Source: Thalassolituus sp006212115 (lineage in GTDB: Bacteria > Pseudomonadota > Gammaproteobacteria > Pseudomonadales > Oceanobacteraceae). From it: 64,000 nt of DNA. Made by a program: the position numbers and the translations under genes. The stretch's first letter is position 1; each line of letters begins with the position of its first letter. The notes under the pieces are model-generated. The model did no database searches. It was given only the letters and a program-made list of their open reading frames with translations, and was not told the DNA's origin. Shown in pieces: positions 50,263 through 59,524 of this stretch. The stretch lies in NCBI RefSeq assembly GCF_040372045.1, contig NZ_BAABWH010000001.1, one strand, 5' to 3'.

Positions 50263-53256
50263 ATGATGCGTCTAATCCGCCGTTTTGCTGTTTTGGTGGC
50301 CAGCCTTCCGCTTATTGCTCATGGCAATATCGTCATCGTAAATAACGATTCCGCTGGCGAAGGCTTCAATGACAACACGCCTGTCTCAACCGTTGGGGGT
50401 AACACCGGCACAACGCTGGGAGAACAGCGACTCAATGTCTTCCAGCGTGCAGCAGATATTCTCAACACCACGTTTAACATCTCGACCGTAGTAAGAGTGG
50501 GATCATCCTTTGACCCACTCACCTGCTCGGCCAGTTTCGGGACACTTGGTCAAGCAGGGCCAGCTGCCGTAGAGTTTGATTATCCAACACAAAGCATTAC
50601 CCCCCACGCTCTCTACAATCAGCAGGTGGGTTACGATGCAGACACTAGCGAAGTAGAAATCACTGCGCAGTTCAATTCGTCAATCGACGGCAACGACAAC
50701 TGCCTATTCAACACCAACTGGTACTACGGTTACGACGCACCCAGCGGTAATGACAATTCGCTGCTATCTGTCGTCCTCCACGAAATCATCCACGGCATGG
50801 GCTTTCTTAGCTATTTGCAATCCGATGGCAGCAGCGGTGCAGGCTGGAATACCTCTGGTGGATTTGTCGAAGGGTTTGACCCTTACACGCGCCAGCTCAA
50901 AGATGCCTCGACCGGGCAAATGTTGACAGACCAAGCCGCAGGCACGCGCTCTACTGTTATGCGTAGCGGCACCAATCTCGTCTGGAACGGCACGACAACC
51001 AATGCGGAGTCTGGCAACTACACTGCCGGCATCAATGCCGGACATGTGCAAATGTACGCACCTGGTAGCTACGAAGGAGGCTCCTCTGTATCCCACTTCG
51101 ATACAGCGATGAATCCAAACGAGTTGATGGAACCGCAGTACACCGAGTTTATGGACTCACCGGGATTAGCGGAACAGCTGCTCGTTGATATCGGCTGGAC
51201 GCAAAGTTCAACAAGTACTGCGAATACCGCACCGGTTCTCGCGACAATCGGCGATCGCTCCCTGCCTGAAGACGGCAGTCTGAGCTTCCCGTTATCAGCA
51301 ACCGATGCAGACGGCGATAGCGTCAGTTTCTCACTGGATGCTCACAGCGCTGCGCTCGGCGTCACACTCAGCGGCAGTACTCTCAGCATCAATCCAAACA
51401 GCCAATTCAATGGATCAGGCACCATTACAGTCAGTGCCAGCGATGGAGTAGATTCCGACTCAGAAACCTTTACCGTAACCGTCACTGCCGTCAACGATGC
51501 ACCGGTACTCGCCAGCATCAGCGATCAATCGGTGAACGAAGAATCTTCGACCTCTCTGAGTCTGTCTGCCACAGACGTTGACGGCGACACCCTCACCTAC
51601 CAGATTGACAGTGCACCTGCCGCATTCGGTGTATCCATATCGGGGGCAACGTTAAGCATCAATCCAGTGAACGACTTTACAGGCAGCGGTACCGTTACAG
51701 TAAGCGTGTCAGACGGCAGCCTTTCAGACAGCCAAACCTTCACGGTGACCGTAAATAACGTAAACGATGCACCAGTGATCAATGCAATAGGCAACCTTCA
51801 ATTCGATTGGGATGACACCCGAAGCCTGACTCTCACTGCGACTGATGTAGACGGAGACAGTCTCACATTCTCAGCGAGCTCGAGCGACACCAGTGCCATT
51901 ACAACGAGCGTTAGCGGATCGACCCTGACCCTGACTCCCGCAACGTCCAACACTGCGTCCGCTACCATCACTGTTACTGTCACAGATGGCAACCTGAGTG
52001 CATCAACACCCTTTACGGCAGAATTGACTGAGCCAACATCGACGATCTCCTCGACTCAGCTTGGAGTTTCATTGGACAGCACCGCCTTCCTTGACGGACA
52101 GATCTACGAGGCGGGCCTCAATCCTGTATCGATCGTACCGACCGGCGGAGCAGGCAACTACACGGTGACCGTATTCTATGACGGAGTGGATCGCAGCGAA
52201 TTACTGTCAGGCAGCGCTATGCTACTACCTGAGACCGGTGCCTTCGCAGGTACATACTCTGTAGATATCAGTGACGGGGATGGAACGTCCCTCTCGGTAT
52301 ACATTGATCGTCCACTGCGTATGACACCCTCTGTTGATCCACTCATGAAGAACACCAGCAGCGCAAGCCTGATGATTCAGGGTGCGCCATCGGGTACGAA
52401 CATCGGCCTGGTTGGCAGTACGGGGATTTCATTCGTAGACTCCGATGGCAACAGCGTGACAAGCACGACCGCTCCCGATGCAGCAGGTACCTACAATGCG
52501 ACCACCATCAGCCTCACAGTCGCAGATGTACTCAACGGATCGGTTACCGCCTCAGCAACCAACGTTCCGGACAGCACAACGTCCCTGAATATCGTTGAAG
52601 CTCGCACCGTCACATTGACAGTGGTCGATACAAATGGACGCCCTGTCAGTAGTGCAGATGTCACGTTTGAAGACGAGCGCTTCAGCGAATGGGGCTTAGA
52701 TACGGAATACGAAACAGATGACAACGGGCAAGTGGAACTCACACTGCCGGCCATTGATCTGGAAGCTCAGATAGACGGCGAAGAGTATCGTTCAAGCGAC
52801 TCAGAGATCCCCGCGGCGGCTACCACGGTCGAGGTTGCTCTGGAGCCCGCGTCCATCGCCTACCGCTTATCAGGTTTAATTACTGCGCAAGGGTTCACTT
52901 TCAGTTCGGAGTCTCCGGAAGTCACGATACAGTTAACCGACGGCTCCGAGGTCACCGCCGAATTACTAACCCTCAGTAATACCCGGATTGAGTACACCTG
53001 GGAGTCAACACTCGGTAGTGCACTTCCAGAAACACTGACCGTCAGTCACAGCGCGATTCCTCCTGTCCGGATCGGTCTCAACCCGGTTGCCAGTGAAGAA
53101 TTGGTAGATATCGCCTTGATCAGCGAAACGGATGACGACAGTGCGACCGGCGCTGGGCAGATTGGCTACGGTCTGGTTATGGCGTTTGGCCTTCTTGCCC
53201 TCTGGCCACGACGCCGTTCCAAGACTAGCCCCAAAACTAACCCCAAAGCAGCTTAA
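50263..53256 (+). CDS. Paralogous leishmanolysin-like metzincin with three cadherin-like repeats
   Basis: About 997 residues from the ATG at 50263 (GTG at 50257 is the alternative). It shares its N-terminal domain with the upstream gene: HEIIHGMGF (His173, Glu174, His177 from this start), third His in SVSHF 101 residues later, and NELMEP. The conserved Cys pair has the same 59-residue spacing as its neighbour. Only three cadherin-like repeats (ATDVDGDxLT cores) are present, against seven in the neighbour. The C-terminal tail has a hydrophobic segment (YGLVMAFGLLALW) followed by RRRSK, but the preceding Gly run (GAGQIG) is poorer than in GlyGly-CTERM, so sorting is uncertain. Confidence 0.85.
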   Translation: MMRLIRRFAVLVASLPLIAHGNIVIVNNDSAGEGFNDNTPVSTVGGNTGTTLGEQRLNVFQRAADILNTTFNISTVVRVGSSFDPLTCSASFGTLGQAGPAAVEFDYPTQSITPHALYNQQVGYDADTSEVEITAQFNSSIDGNDNCLFNTNWYYGYDAPSGNDNSLLSVVLHEIIHGMGFLSYLQSDGSSGAGWNTSGGFVEGFDPYTRQLKDASTGQMLTDQAAGTRSTVMRSGTNLVWNGTTTNAESGNYTAGINAGHVQMYAPGSYEGGSSVSHFDTAMNPNELMEPQYTEFMDSPGLAEQLLVDIGWTQSSTSTANTAPVLATIGDRSLPEDGSLSFPLSATDADGDSVSFSLDAHSAALGVTLSGSTLSINPNSQFNGSGTITVSASDGVDSDSETFTVTVTAVNDAPVLASISDQSVNEESSTSLSLSATDVDGDTLTYQIDSAPAAFGVSISGATLSINPVNDFTGSGTVTVSVSDGSLSDSQTFTVTVNNVNDAPVINAIGNLQFDWDDTRSLTLTATDVDGDSLTFSASSSDTSAITTSVSGSTLTLTPATSNTASATITVTVTDGNLSASTPFTAELTEPTSTISSTQLGVSLDSTAFLDGQIYEAGLNPVSIVPTGGAGNYTVTVFYDGVDRSELLSGSAMLLPETGAFAGTYSVDISDGDGTSLSVYIDRPLRMTPSVDPLMKNTSSASLMIQGAPSGTNIGLVGSTGISFVDSDGNSVTSTTAPDAAGTYNATTISLTVADVLNGSVTASATNVPDSTTSLNIVEARTVTLTVVDTNGRPVSSADVTFEDERFSEWGLDTEYETDDNGQVELTLPAIDLEAQIDGEEYRSSDSEIPAAATTVEVALEPASIAYRLSGLITAQGFTFSSESPEVTIQLTDGSEVTAELLTLSNTRIEYTWESTLGSALPETLTVSHSAIPPVRIGLNPVASEELVDIALISETDDDSATGAGQIGYGLVMAFGLLALWPRRRSKTSPKTNPKAA

Positions 53257-53995
53257 GTCCGACAAGCAGAGTAACCACCTCGTACAGTCGCTTAATCAAC
53301 AGATTCCCAGACTGTATTGAGGTGTGCGCCCCCAAATAACCCCCAACTAAAGAGCCGGCAATCAGAGCGGGAATCCAATCCCACTTCACTTCGGCGACCG
53401 CTCCCATAGTGACAGCGCCTGTGCCATTCCAACCCAAGCCAACCGCCACTAGTGTCTGTGCAACTGCCAGCTTGTAATCAAGGCCAAACCAATACACCAG
53501 CCACAGAGTAACGAATAACCCAGACCCGGCAGACAAAGCACCATTGGCGAAGCCAAAAACAAAGAGCCCTACCCCACCGATTATCCACCCCACAGCATTT
53601 CTGTGTTTTGGCTCCGCGGTCAGACCCAGTTCCGGGCGGAACCACGAATATAAAGAAAGAAGCAGAGTTAATAGTCCCAGCGCTATCTCAGCGTGACGAC
53701 CATTAACATCGACAATAAACAATGCCCCCAGAACAACGCCCGGCGCGCCAGCAGCAAATATGACTAACAACAAGAGCTTATCGAGATGTCCTTCTCTCAA
53801 GTGCCGCAACGTTGCCCCAAACCCGAGAGCCACAGTTGCGATTTTGTGCGTTGCCAATGCCAGAGAAAAGGGCAACCCCAAAAAGATGAGAATAGGCAGT
53901 TGGATCAACCCTGCCCCACCACCGGCAAGCGCCGAAAACCAGTTTGCCGCCACCGCGATAAGAAACAAAACCAAATGTTCGGTATACTCAATCAT
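53237..53995 (-). CDS. TSUP (TauE/SafE) family membrane transporter
   Basis: A 252-residue protein with eight predicted membrane helices and the family's two-fold layout: the N-terminal half has ALAGGGAGLIQLPILIFLG and the C-terminal half GALSAGSGLFVTLWLVYW. TSUP proteins move sulfite, sulfonate or similar small anions; the substrate here is unknown. The 3' end overlaps the convergent protease gene by 20 bp. Confidence 0.88.
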   Translation of the reverse strand: MIEYTEHLVLFLIAVAANWFSALAGGGAGLIQLPILIFLGLPFSLALATHKIATVALGFGATLRHLREGHLDKLLLLVIFAAGAPGVVLGALFIVDVNGRHAEIALGLLTLLLSLYSWFRPELGLTAEPKHRNAVGWIIGGVGLFVFGFANGALSAGSGLFVTLWLVYWFGLDYKLAVAQTLVAVGLGWNGTGAVTMGAVAEVKWDWIPALIAGSLVGGYLGAHTSIQSGNLLIKRLYEVVTLLVGLKLLWG

Positions 53996-54023
53996 ATAAA
54001 TCTCAAAACGAGGATTCGCCCGA

Positions 54024-54263
54024 ATGACCTATGCGCTGTATTACCATGACTACTGCCCATTCTGTCAGCGAGTATTAATGGCTTTGCCGAGTTTTGATGT
54101 TGAAGTAGAAAAACGCAACGTCATGCAAAACCCGGAGTTTCGCAAGCAACAACAAGCAGCAACAGGACGCACAACCGTCCCATGCCTGCTTATCGAAGAT
54201 GGCGACAAGCAGGAATGGATGTACGAGTCTGGGGATATTATTCGTTACCTGAAGTCCCTGTAA
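54024..54263 (+). CDS. Glutaredoxin-like protein
   Basis: A 79-residue thioredoxin-fold protein with CPFC (residues 11-14, HDYCPFCQRV), TVPCL with the cis-Pro, and GDIIRYL at the end. It resembles the glutaredoxin or glutathione S-transferase N-terminal type and would use glutathione. GAGGA stands before the ATG. It overlaps the convergent ribE gene by 26 bp. Confidence 0.85.
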   Translation: MTYALYYHDYCPFCQRVLMALPSFDVEVEKRNVMQNPEFRKQQQAATGRTTVPCLLIEDGDKQEWMYESGDIIRYLKSL

Positions 54264-54894
54264 CCGACTTCATAAATGACTGTCTCAGCGCCGGCTCCGA
54301 TAGCAGGCGCTGCACCGTATCAACAACCGCCTGCGTCTGAGGATCAACCTCAACGTTAATCAGATCGCCCTGCTGCACAAGACCAAAGGTCGTGACGTCT
54401 CGTGTTTCGGGAATCAGATGTACCGAAAAGCGCCCCTCTTCAACTTCAGCGATCGTAAGACTGCATCCATTTAATGCAACATAGCCCTTGTCCAGAAGAT
54501 AAGGAGCCAAAGATTCAGGTCGGGCCATCCACACGACCATATTGTTCTCTGTTTCAATAATCTCGAGCACAGGTACCTGCTGCATCACGTGCCCAGAAAG
54601 AACATGCCCGCCAATTTCATCTCCGAATCGCGCTGCTCGTTCGATATTCACCACACTGCCTGCCGTTAATGCTCCAAGGTTGGTGACTTTCAATGTTTGC
54701 GCGATTGCATCAAAACTGACTCGAGAGCCTGAAATAGTACGTACGGTCAGACAAGTACCGTTGATAGCGACAGACGCACCTATTTCCAGTCCCTGCATCA
54801 GCGCTTCTGGAAAGTCGAAAATAAACGATGCAAATTCTTTTTTGTGCTCGATGTCTGCAACAGTCAAACGCGTCTGAACAATACCGGTAAACAT
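54238..54894 (-). CDS. ribE: Riboflavin synthase alpha subunit
   Basis: Riboflavin synthase converts two 6,7-dimethyl-8-ribityllumazine molecules to riboflavin. The two lumazine-binding repeats are visible: MFTGIVQ and EIGASVAINGTCLTV in the first, GDEIGGHVLSGHV and YVALNGCSLTI in the second. I chose the ATG at 54894 (MFTGIVQ), the family start, with GGAG upstream; an ATG 57 bases further up is not part of the protein. 218 residues. No FMN riboswitch was seen in the short leader. Confidence 0.95.
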   Translation of the reverse strand: MFTGIVQTRLTVADIEHKKEFASFIFDFPEALMQGLEIGASVAINGTCLTVRTISGSRVSFDAIAQTLKVTNLGALTAGSVVNIERAARFGDEIGGHVLSGHVMQQVPVLEIIETENNMVVWMARPESLAPYLLDKGYVALNGCSLTIAEVEEGRFSVHLIPETRDVTTFGLVQQGDLINVEVDPQTQAVVDTVQRLLSEPALRQSFMKSVTGTSGNE

Positions 54895-54924
54895 TTTGAA
54901 CTCCTGGGCGTCACGTAAGTCAGC

Positions 54925-54939
54925 ATTATGCACTATACT
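54925..54939. promoter_or_regulatory. Overlapping divergent promoter elements of ribE and patatin gene
   Basis: The minus strand reads CATAAT at 54925-54930 (possible -10 of ribE) and the plus strand TATACT at 54934-54939 (possible -10 of the patatin gene). No good -35 box was seen for either, so this is a tentative call. Confidence 0.35.
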
Positions 54940-54970
54940 GTCGGGCGACACACAGAGTTTGGAAAGACAG

Positions 54971-56131
54971 TTGGACGTTCAGAAATCAGGCCTGATTTTA
55001 TCCGGTGGTGGTGCCCGTGCGGCTTACCAGGTGGGTGTCCTGAAGGCAATTCACAAGATTCTCCCAAAAGGCCACTACAATCCCTTCGACGTAATTTCCG
55101 GCACATCAGCCGGTGCCATCAACGGTGTCGGTCTGGCCAGCTACGCAGAAAACTACCGGATTGGTATCAAACACCTCGAGCGCATCTGGTTGCACTTTTC
55201 TCCCGAAACGATTTATCGCACCGATATGGCTGGCGTATCCCATGGCATATTCAGAGTGATGCGTTCATTAGTGATGGGGAAGCGTTTTCGTAATGATCCG
55301 GTATCACTGCTGAACAACCAACCGCTCCGTGACCTGCTCAACGATGCCATCAAATTTGATCAGATCCAGAGTGCTATCGACAACGGCGCCCTGCACGCAG
55401 TCGCCGTCAACTGCTCTGGTCTGGAGAGTGGTGAATCGGTTGCCTTCTTTCAGGGACATTACAGCATCACCAACTGGGACAGACATCGTCGGGTCGGTAA
55501 ACGAACCCGTATTACGCTTGATCACCTGATGGCTTCATCAGCGATTCCCATGATCTTCCCGGCAGTAAAGCTTCACGGAGAATATTACGCAGACGGCGCT
55601 GTTCGTCAGTTGGCGCCTATCAGCCCGGCATTGCACCTGGGTGCCGAAAAGATCATGGTCATTGGTGTATCAGGTAATGCGCATCGTCGTAAGGAAGATG
55701 TGAAACCGCCTTCGGCCTACCCCAGCCCGGCGAAGGTGATGGGCCACATGTTGAACGCTGCTTTCCTGGACAGCATGGAAGCCGATGTCGAGCGCCTGCG
55801 CCGAATCAACCGAACCCTGGAACGCATCCCTGAATCCGTGCGTCGTGAAGCAGACATGGAGTTGAAACCAATCCAGTTATTGGAGATCAACCCGAGCCGT
55901 TCCATCGACCAAATTGCTGGCGAACACGCAGATGAGATTCCGCGCGCGCTGAAACTGACCCTCGGAGGCAGTGGCAACGCCGGTCAGAATGGATCTGGTA
56001 TTCTCAGTTACCTCCTGTTCTCCCGCGGGTTCTGTAAAGCACTGATAGACCTTGGCTACAGTGACGCGATGGCGCGGAAGGACGAAATACGCGCTTTCTT
56101 CTCTGATCATTTCGAAGATTCTGACGACTGA
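54971..56131 (+). CDS. Patatin-like phospholipase
   Basis: The 386-residue lipid acyl hydrolase has the oxyanion GGGARAAYQVG, the nucleophile motif GTSAGAING with Ser, and the catalytic Asp in DGAVRQLAP. No signal peptide is seen at this start. A TTG at 54971 with GGAAAG upstream is a likely start; an ATG at 54896 (75 bases up) overlaps the divergent promoter. The family hydrolyses lipids; the true substrate is unknown. Confidence 0.85.
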   Translation: MDVQKSGLILSGGGARAAYQVGVLKAIHKILPKGHYNPFDVISGTSAGAINGVGLASYAENYRIGIKHLERIWLHFSPETIYRTDMAGVSHGIFRVMRSLVMGKRFRNDPVSLLNNQPLRDLLNDAIKFDQIQSAIDNGALHAVAVNCSGLESGESVAFFQGHYSITNWDRHRRVGKRTRITLDHLMASSAIPMIFPAVKLHGEYYADGAVRQLAPISPALHLGAEKIMVIGVSGNAHRRKEDVKPPSAYPSPAKVMGHMLNAAFLDSMEADVERLRRINRTLERIPESVRREADMELKPIQLLEINPSRSIDQIAGEHADEIPRALKLTLGGSGNAGQNGSGILSYLLFSRGFCKALIDLGYSDAMARKDEIRAFFSDHFEDSDD

Positions 56132-56566
56132 TCACCCAATGCAATGATCTGAATCAAGCTGCCAGTTAAGTCGCTCTGCTACCCTCCGCGGCGTTACTTG
56201 AATGACGGCAGCTACCTTCTTTACAAGCCTCTTACCACACTAAGCTACACTTCTGTACGAGCCAGTGGATCAACCTGTTTGTGCGCGTCAGCTTTGGGTA
56301 AAAAGCGTGTATTTCCAACATGTTACGTTCCCTTGTTTTTACATACCTGGGGCGTATAATGCGCGCACCCGTCTACGCGGGCGTCGAGCCGGCCCAGGCA
56401 GCAACCTTAAATCATCGTTCTACGACGTTTGACTTACGCTGACTGGGTGCTTGTATAATGTTGTATAGCTTTTGATTGAGAGTGACTAATCGCACTGGCG
56501 TACGGGAGTCTGTCGCACCTTGACCGACCAACCATTCAGCGTTTCGCCACTTATCTGAGGTCGAAG
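56132..56566. promoter_or_regulatory. Control region upstream of the cyo operon
   Basis: No gene fits in 435 bases. Two perfect TATAAT boxes lie at 56355-56360 (TTGTTT 16 bases upstream) and 56454-56459 (TTGACT 19 bases upstream). The site ATGATCTGAATCAA at 56144-56157 matches the FNR consensus TTGAT-N4-ATCAA at 9 of 10 positions but is about 200 bp from the first promoter. No small RNA was identified. Confidence 0.5.
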
Positions 56567-57424
56567 ATGAAGAAAAAAGCCTTATATTCAGCCGTGATGC
56601 TGTTTTTCACCCTACTACTCGGAGGGTGTGACTATGCTCTCTTCGATTCTGCTGGGGTTACCGGTCAGGAAATGGGTAACACCATCCTGCTGACCATGGG
56701 ACTGATGCTGATCGTTGTGATTCCAACGGTACTCCTGTCTATCTGGATGCCCTGGAAATACCACACAACCAAGAAAGACTCTACTTATGAGCCAGACTGG
56801 GACCACTCTACCAAGATTGAGTTCTACGCCTGGGGCATTCCATTCCTGATTGTTGCGGTACTGGCCGTTATCGCGTTCGAGACGTCATACTCTCTCGACC
56901 CGCGTGAGCCAATTCCGTCTGACAAAGAGCCAATGACTATTCAGGTTGTGGCGTTGGACTGGAAGTGGTTGTTCATCTACCCAGAAGAGGAAATTGCGAC
57001 TATTAATGAAATCGCATTCCCAGTAGATCAGCCAGTAGAATTCCTGGTTACATCCGCTACCACAATGAACTCCTTCTTTATTCCACGTCTTGGCAGCCAG
57101 ATCTACGCGATGGCAGGCATGGAAAACCGTGTGAACCTGATGGCAAAAGATCAGGGTGAATTCCGCGGTATCTCAGCAAACTACAGCGGCTTTGGTTTTG
57201 CCGGCATGCGCTTCAAAACCAAAGTAACAACAGAGGAAGGCTACGCTGAATGGCTCGCTTCTGTTCGTAACTCAGCGCAGGTCCTCAATGACGAGGAATA
57301 TGCGCGCCTGATGGAAGACTCGCGTGATCACCAAGTCGAGTACTTCTCTTCCGTCAACCCGCTGCAGTTTAAGAATATTATTGAGTCGTTTACCGGAGTA
57401 GAAAGTAATGGCCGTTCAAACTGA
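56567..57424 (+). CDS. cyoA: Cytochrome bo3 ubiquinol oxidase subunit II
   Basis: A 285-residue lipoprotein with lipobox LLGGC after residue 20, two membrane helices (about residues 45-65 and 85-105) and a periplasmic cupredoxin domain. Copper-A ligands (CxxxC pattern) are absent, as in quinol oxidases: the region reads TTMNSFFIPRLGSQIYAM. So electrons enter from ubiquinol, not cytochrome c. First gene of cyoABCDE; its end overlaps cyoB by 17 bp. Confidence 0.95.
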   Translation: MKKKALYSAVMLFFTLLLGGCDYALFDSAGVTGQEMGNTILLTMGLMLIVVIPTVLLSIWMPWKYHTTKKDSTYEPDWDHSTKIEFYAWGIPFLIVAVLAVIAFETSYSLDPREPIPSDKEPMTIQVVALDWKWLFIYPEEEIATINEIAFPVDQPVEFLVTSATTMNSFFIPRLGSQIYAMAGMENRVNLMAKDQGEFRGISANYSGFGFAGMRFKTKVTTEEGYAEWLASVRNSAQVLNDEEYARLMEDSRDHQVEYFSSVNPLQFKNIIESFTGVESNGRSN

Positions 57425-59456
57425 TCTGATTAAGGACCCCCATATCCTTACAGGGAAGCTGCACTGGGGCGTTATCCCATACACCGACCCTGTGGTTCTG
57501 CCAGTGATGATCGCCGCTGTATTGGGTGGTTTGGCACTGTTTGCCCTCATTACCTATAAAGGGTGGTGGGGTTACTTATGGAAAGAGTGGATTACCTCTG
57601 TTGACCATAAGAAAATCGGCATAATGTATGTCATTGTTGCCCTGGTGATGCTATTCCGGGGCTTCTCCGACGCCGTTCTGATGAGAACAAACCAAGCGTT
57701 ATCTGTTGCCGATGAATTCGGCGGTGGCTATCTACCACCAGAACACTACGACCAGATCTTCACCGCTCACGGTGTAATCATGATCTTCTTCGTTGCTACC
57801 CCACTGATGGTGGGCATCATGAACGTGGTTATGCCACTGCAGATCGGTGCGCGAGACGTTGCCTTCCCGGTACTGAACTCCCTGAGTTTCTGGTTGTTCT
57901 TTGTTGGCGCAATGCTGGTTAACATCTCACTGTTTGTTGGTGAATTCGCTGCAACAGGTTGGTTGGCATACACGCCTCTGTCGGGCATTGATTACAGTCC
58001 CGGGGTCGGGGTCGATTATTGGATATGGGCACTGCAGATATCCGGTATCGGTACAACCTTAACCGCACTGAACTTTGTAGCCACTATTCTGAAGATGCGT
58101 GCCCCAGGCATGGATCTGATGAAGATGCCAGTATTCACCTGGACTACTTTCATCGCTAACCTGATTGCACTGGTGATCTTCCCGATCCTGACTGTTGCTA
58201 TCGGTATGCTGACTCTGGACCGTTACTTCGACTTCAACTTCTTCACCAATGATAATGGTGGTAACCAGATGATGTGGGTTAACCTCATCTGGGCGTGGGG
58301 TCACCCAGAAGTATACTTCCTGATTCTGCCTGCATTCGGCATGATCACAGAAGTAGTAGCGACCTTCTCTCGTAAGCGTCTGTTCGGCTACGTATCTCTG
58401 GTATGGGCAACTGCCGTAATTGGTATCCTGTCCTTCCTGGTATGGCTGCACCACTTCTTCACCATGGGTTCAGGTGCGAGTGTAAACGCCTTCTTCGGTA
58501 TCATGACCATGATCATTGGTATTCCGACGGGTGTGAAACTCTATAACTGGATTTTCACCATGTACAAAGGTCGCGTCGAACTGACTGCGAGCATGTGGTG
58601 GGTAATCGCGATGCTGATCACCTTCACTATTGGTGGTATGACCGGCGTAATGCTGGCAATCCCTGCGAACGACTTCGTACTGCACAACAGTATGTTCGTA
58701 CCGGCTCACTTCCATAACGTAATTATTGGTGGTGCGGTATACGGTTACTTCGCTGGTATGACCTACTGGTTCCCGAAAGCGACCGGCTTCAAACTGAACG
58801 AGACACTGGGTAAAGCCTCTTGTGCGTTCTGGTTCTTCGGTTACTTCTTCGCCTGGATTCCAATGTACTTCACTGGTTTCGATGGTATGACCCGTCGTCT
58901 GCAGTATGTAGACAACACTGAGTGGATCACCAACATGAACATCTCTCTGTTCGGTGTTGCCCTGATCGCAATCGGTATCGGTCTGAACCTGCTGTGTATC
59001 GCCTGGAGTATCTACAAGCGTAACGATCCTGAGTATCGTGACGAGACGGGCGATCCATGGGATGCACCTACTCTTGAGTGGTACACCAGTTCTCCTCCGC
59101 AGTTCTACAACTTCGGCCACATTCCACACGTGGACGACCTTGAACCACTGCGTCAGATGAAGAAAGACGGTGTTGCTTATCAGCGTCCTGAAAAATACGA
59201 GCGCATCCACATGCCTAAGAACAGCTGGATGGGTCCTGTGATCGGTCTGCTGACACTGCCAATGGGCTTCGGTCTGGTATGGCACATCTGGTGGATGGTT
59301 GGTGTATCGTTCCTGGCGATCATCGCTGCCTGGTTCCGCTTCAGCTTCGAGCGCGACAAAGACTATTACGTCGAAGTCGAAGAAGTTGAGAAAATCGAGG
59401 GCGAGTTCCTCGCGGCCAACCAGGGTCGTAGTTTCACGAATGGATTCGATCACTGA
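57408..59456 (+). CDS. cyoB: Cytochrome bo3 ubiquinol oxidase subunit I
   Basis: The 682-residue catalytic subunit carries hemes b and o3 and CuB and pumps protons. The heme b ligand region is FTAHGVIMIFF (His121). WAWGHPEVY has the His-Tyr crosslink, WLHHFF has CuB ligands and HFHNVIIGG has the other heme ligands. The quinone-site residues of E. coli CyoB (R71, D75, H98, Q101) are all kept as R84, D88, H113 and Q116. GGAG lies upstream of the ATG. Confidence 0.97.
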   Translation: MAVQTDLIKDPHILTGKLHWGVIPYTDPVVLPVMIAAVLGGLALFALITYKGWWGYLWKEWITSVDHKKIGIMYVIVALVMLFRGFSDAVLMRTNQALSVADEFGGGYLPPEHYDQIFTAHGVIMIFFVATPLMVGIMNVVMPLQIGARDVAFPVLNSLSFWLFFVGAMLVNISLFVGEFAATGWLAYTPLSGIDYSPGVGVDYWIWALQISGIGTTLTALNFVATILKMRAPGMDLMKMPVFTWTTFIANLIALVIFPILTVAIGMLTLDRYFDFNFFTNDNGGNQMMWVNLIWAWGHPEVYFLILPAFGMITEVVATFSRKRLFGYVSLVWATAVIGILSFLVWLHHFFTMGSGASVNAFFGIMTMIIGIPTGVKLYNWIFTMYKGRVELTASMWWVIAMLITFTIGGMTGVMLAIPANDFVLHNSMFVPAHFHNVIIGGAVYGYFAGMTYWFPKATGFKLNETLGKASCAFWFFGYFFAWIPMYFTGFDGMTRRLQYVDNTEWITNMNISLFGVALIAIGIGLNLLCIAWSIYKRNDPEYRDETGDPWDAPTLEWYTSSPPQFYNFGHIPHVDDLEPLRQMKKDGVAYQRPEKYERIHMPKNSWMGPVIGLLTLPMGFGLVWHIWWMVGVSFLAIIAAWFRFSFERDKDYYVEVEEVEKIEGEFLAANQGRSFTNGFDH

Positions 59457-59472
59457 TCAATCCAACGGAACA

Positions 59473-59499
59473 GTGCCAGGCGTTGCTAGCGCCTGGCAC
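59473..59499 (+). promoter_or_regulatory. Intercistronic hairpin between cyoB and cyoC
   Basis: GTGCCAGGCG (59473-59482) is perfectly complementary to CGCCTGGCAC (59490-59499), with a 7-base loop and no T-run. It probably stabilises the cyoAB part of the mRNA or tunes expression along the operon. Confidence 0.6.
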
Positions 59500-59524
59500 A
59501 ACTAGAGAGATTTAGGGCTAAATT

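Noticed and set aside
54895..54960. FMN riboswitch before ribE
   Set aside because: The leader is too short and has none of the conserved FMN-element segments.
56454..56459. Second TATAAT before cyoA as the main promoter
   Set aside because: The -35 candidate has a 19-bp spacer, so I list it only inside the region and do not call it the true promoter.
58470..59453. 327-residue minus-strand frame
   Set aside because: It is antisense to cyoB, and its composition follows from the opposite strand.
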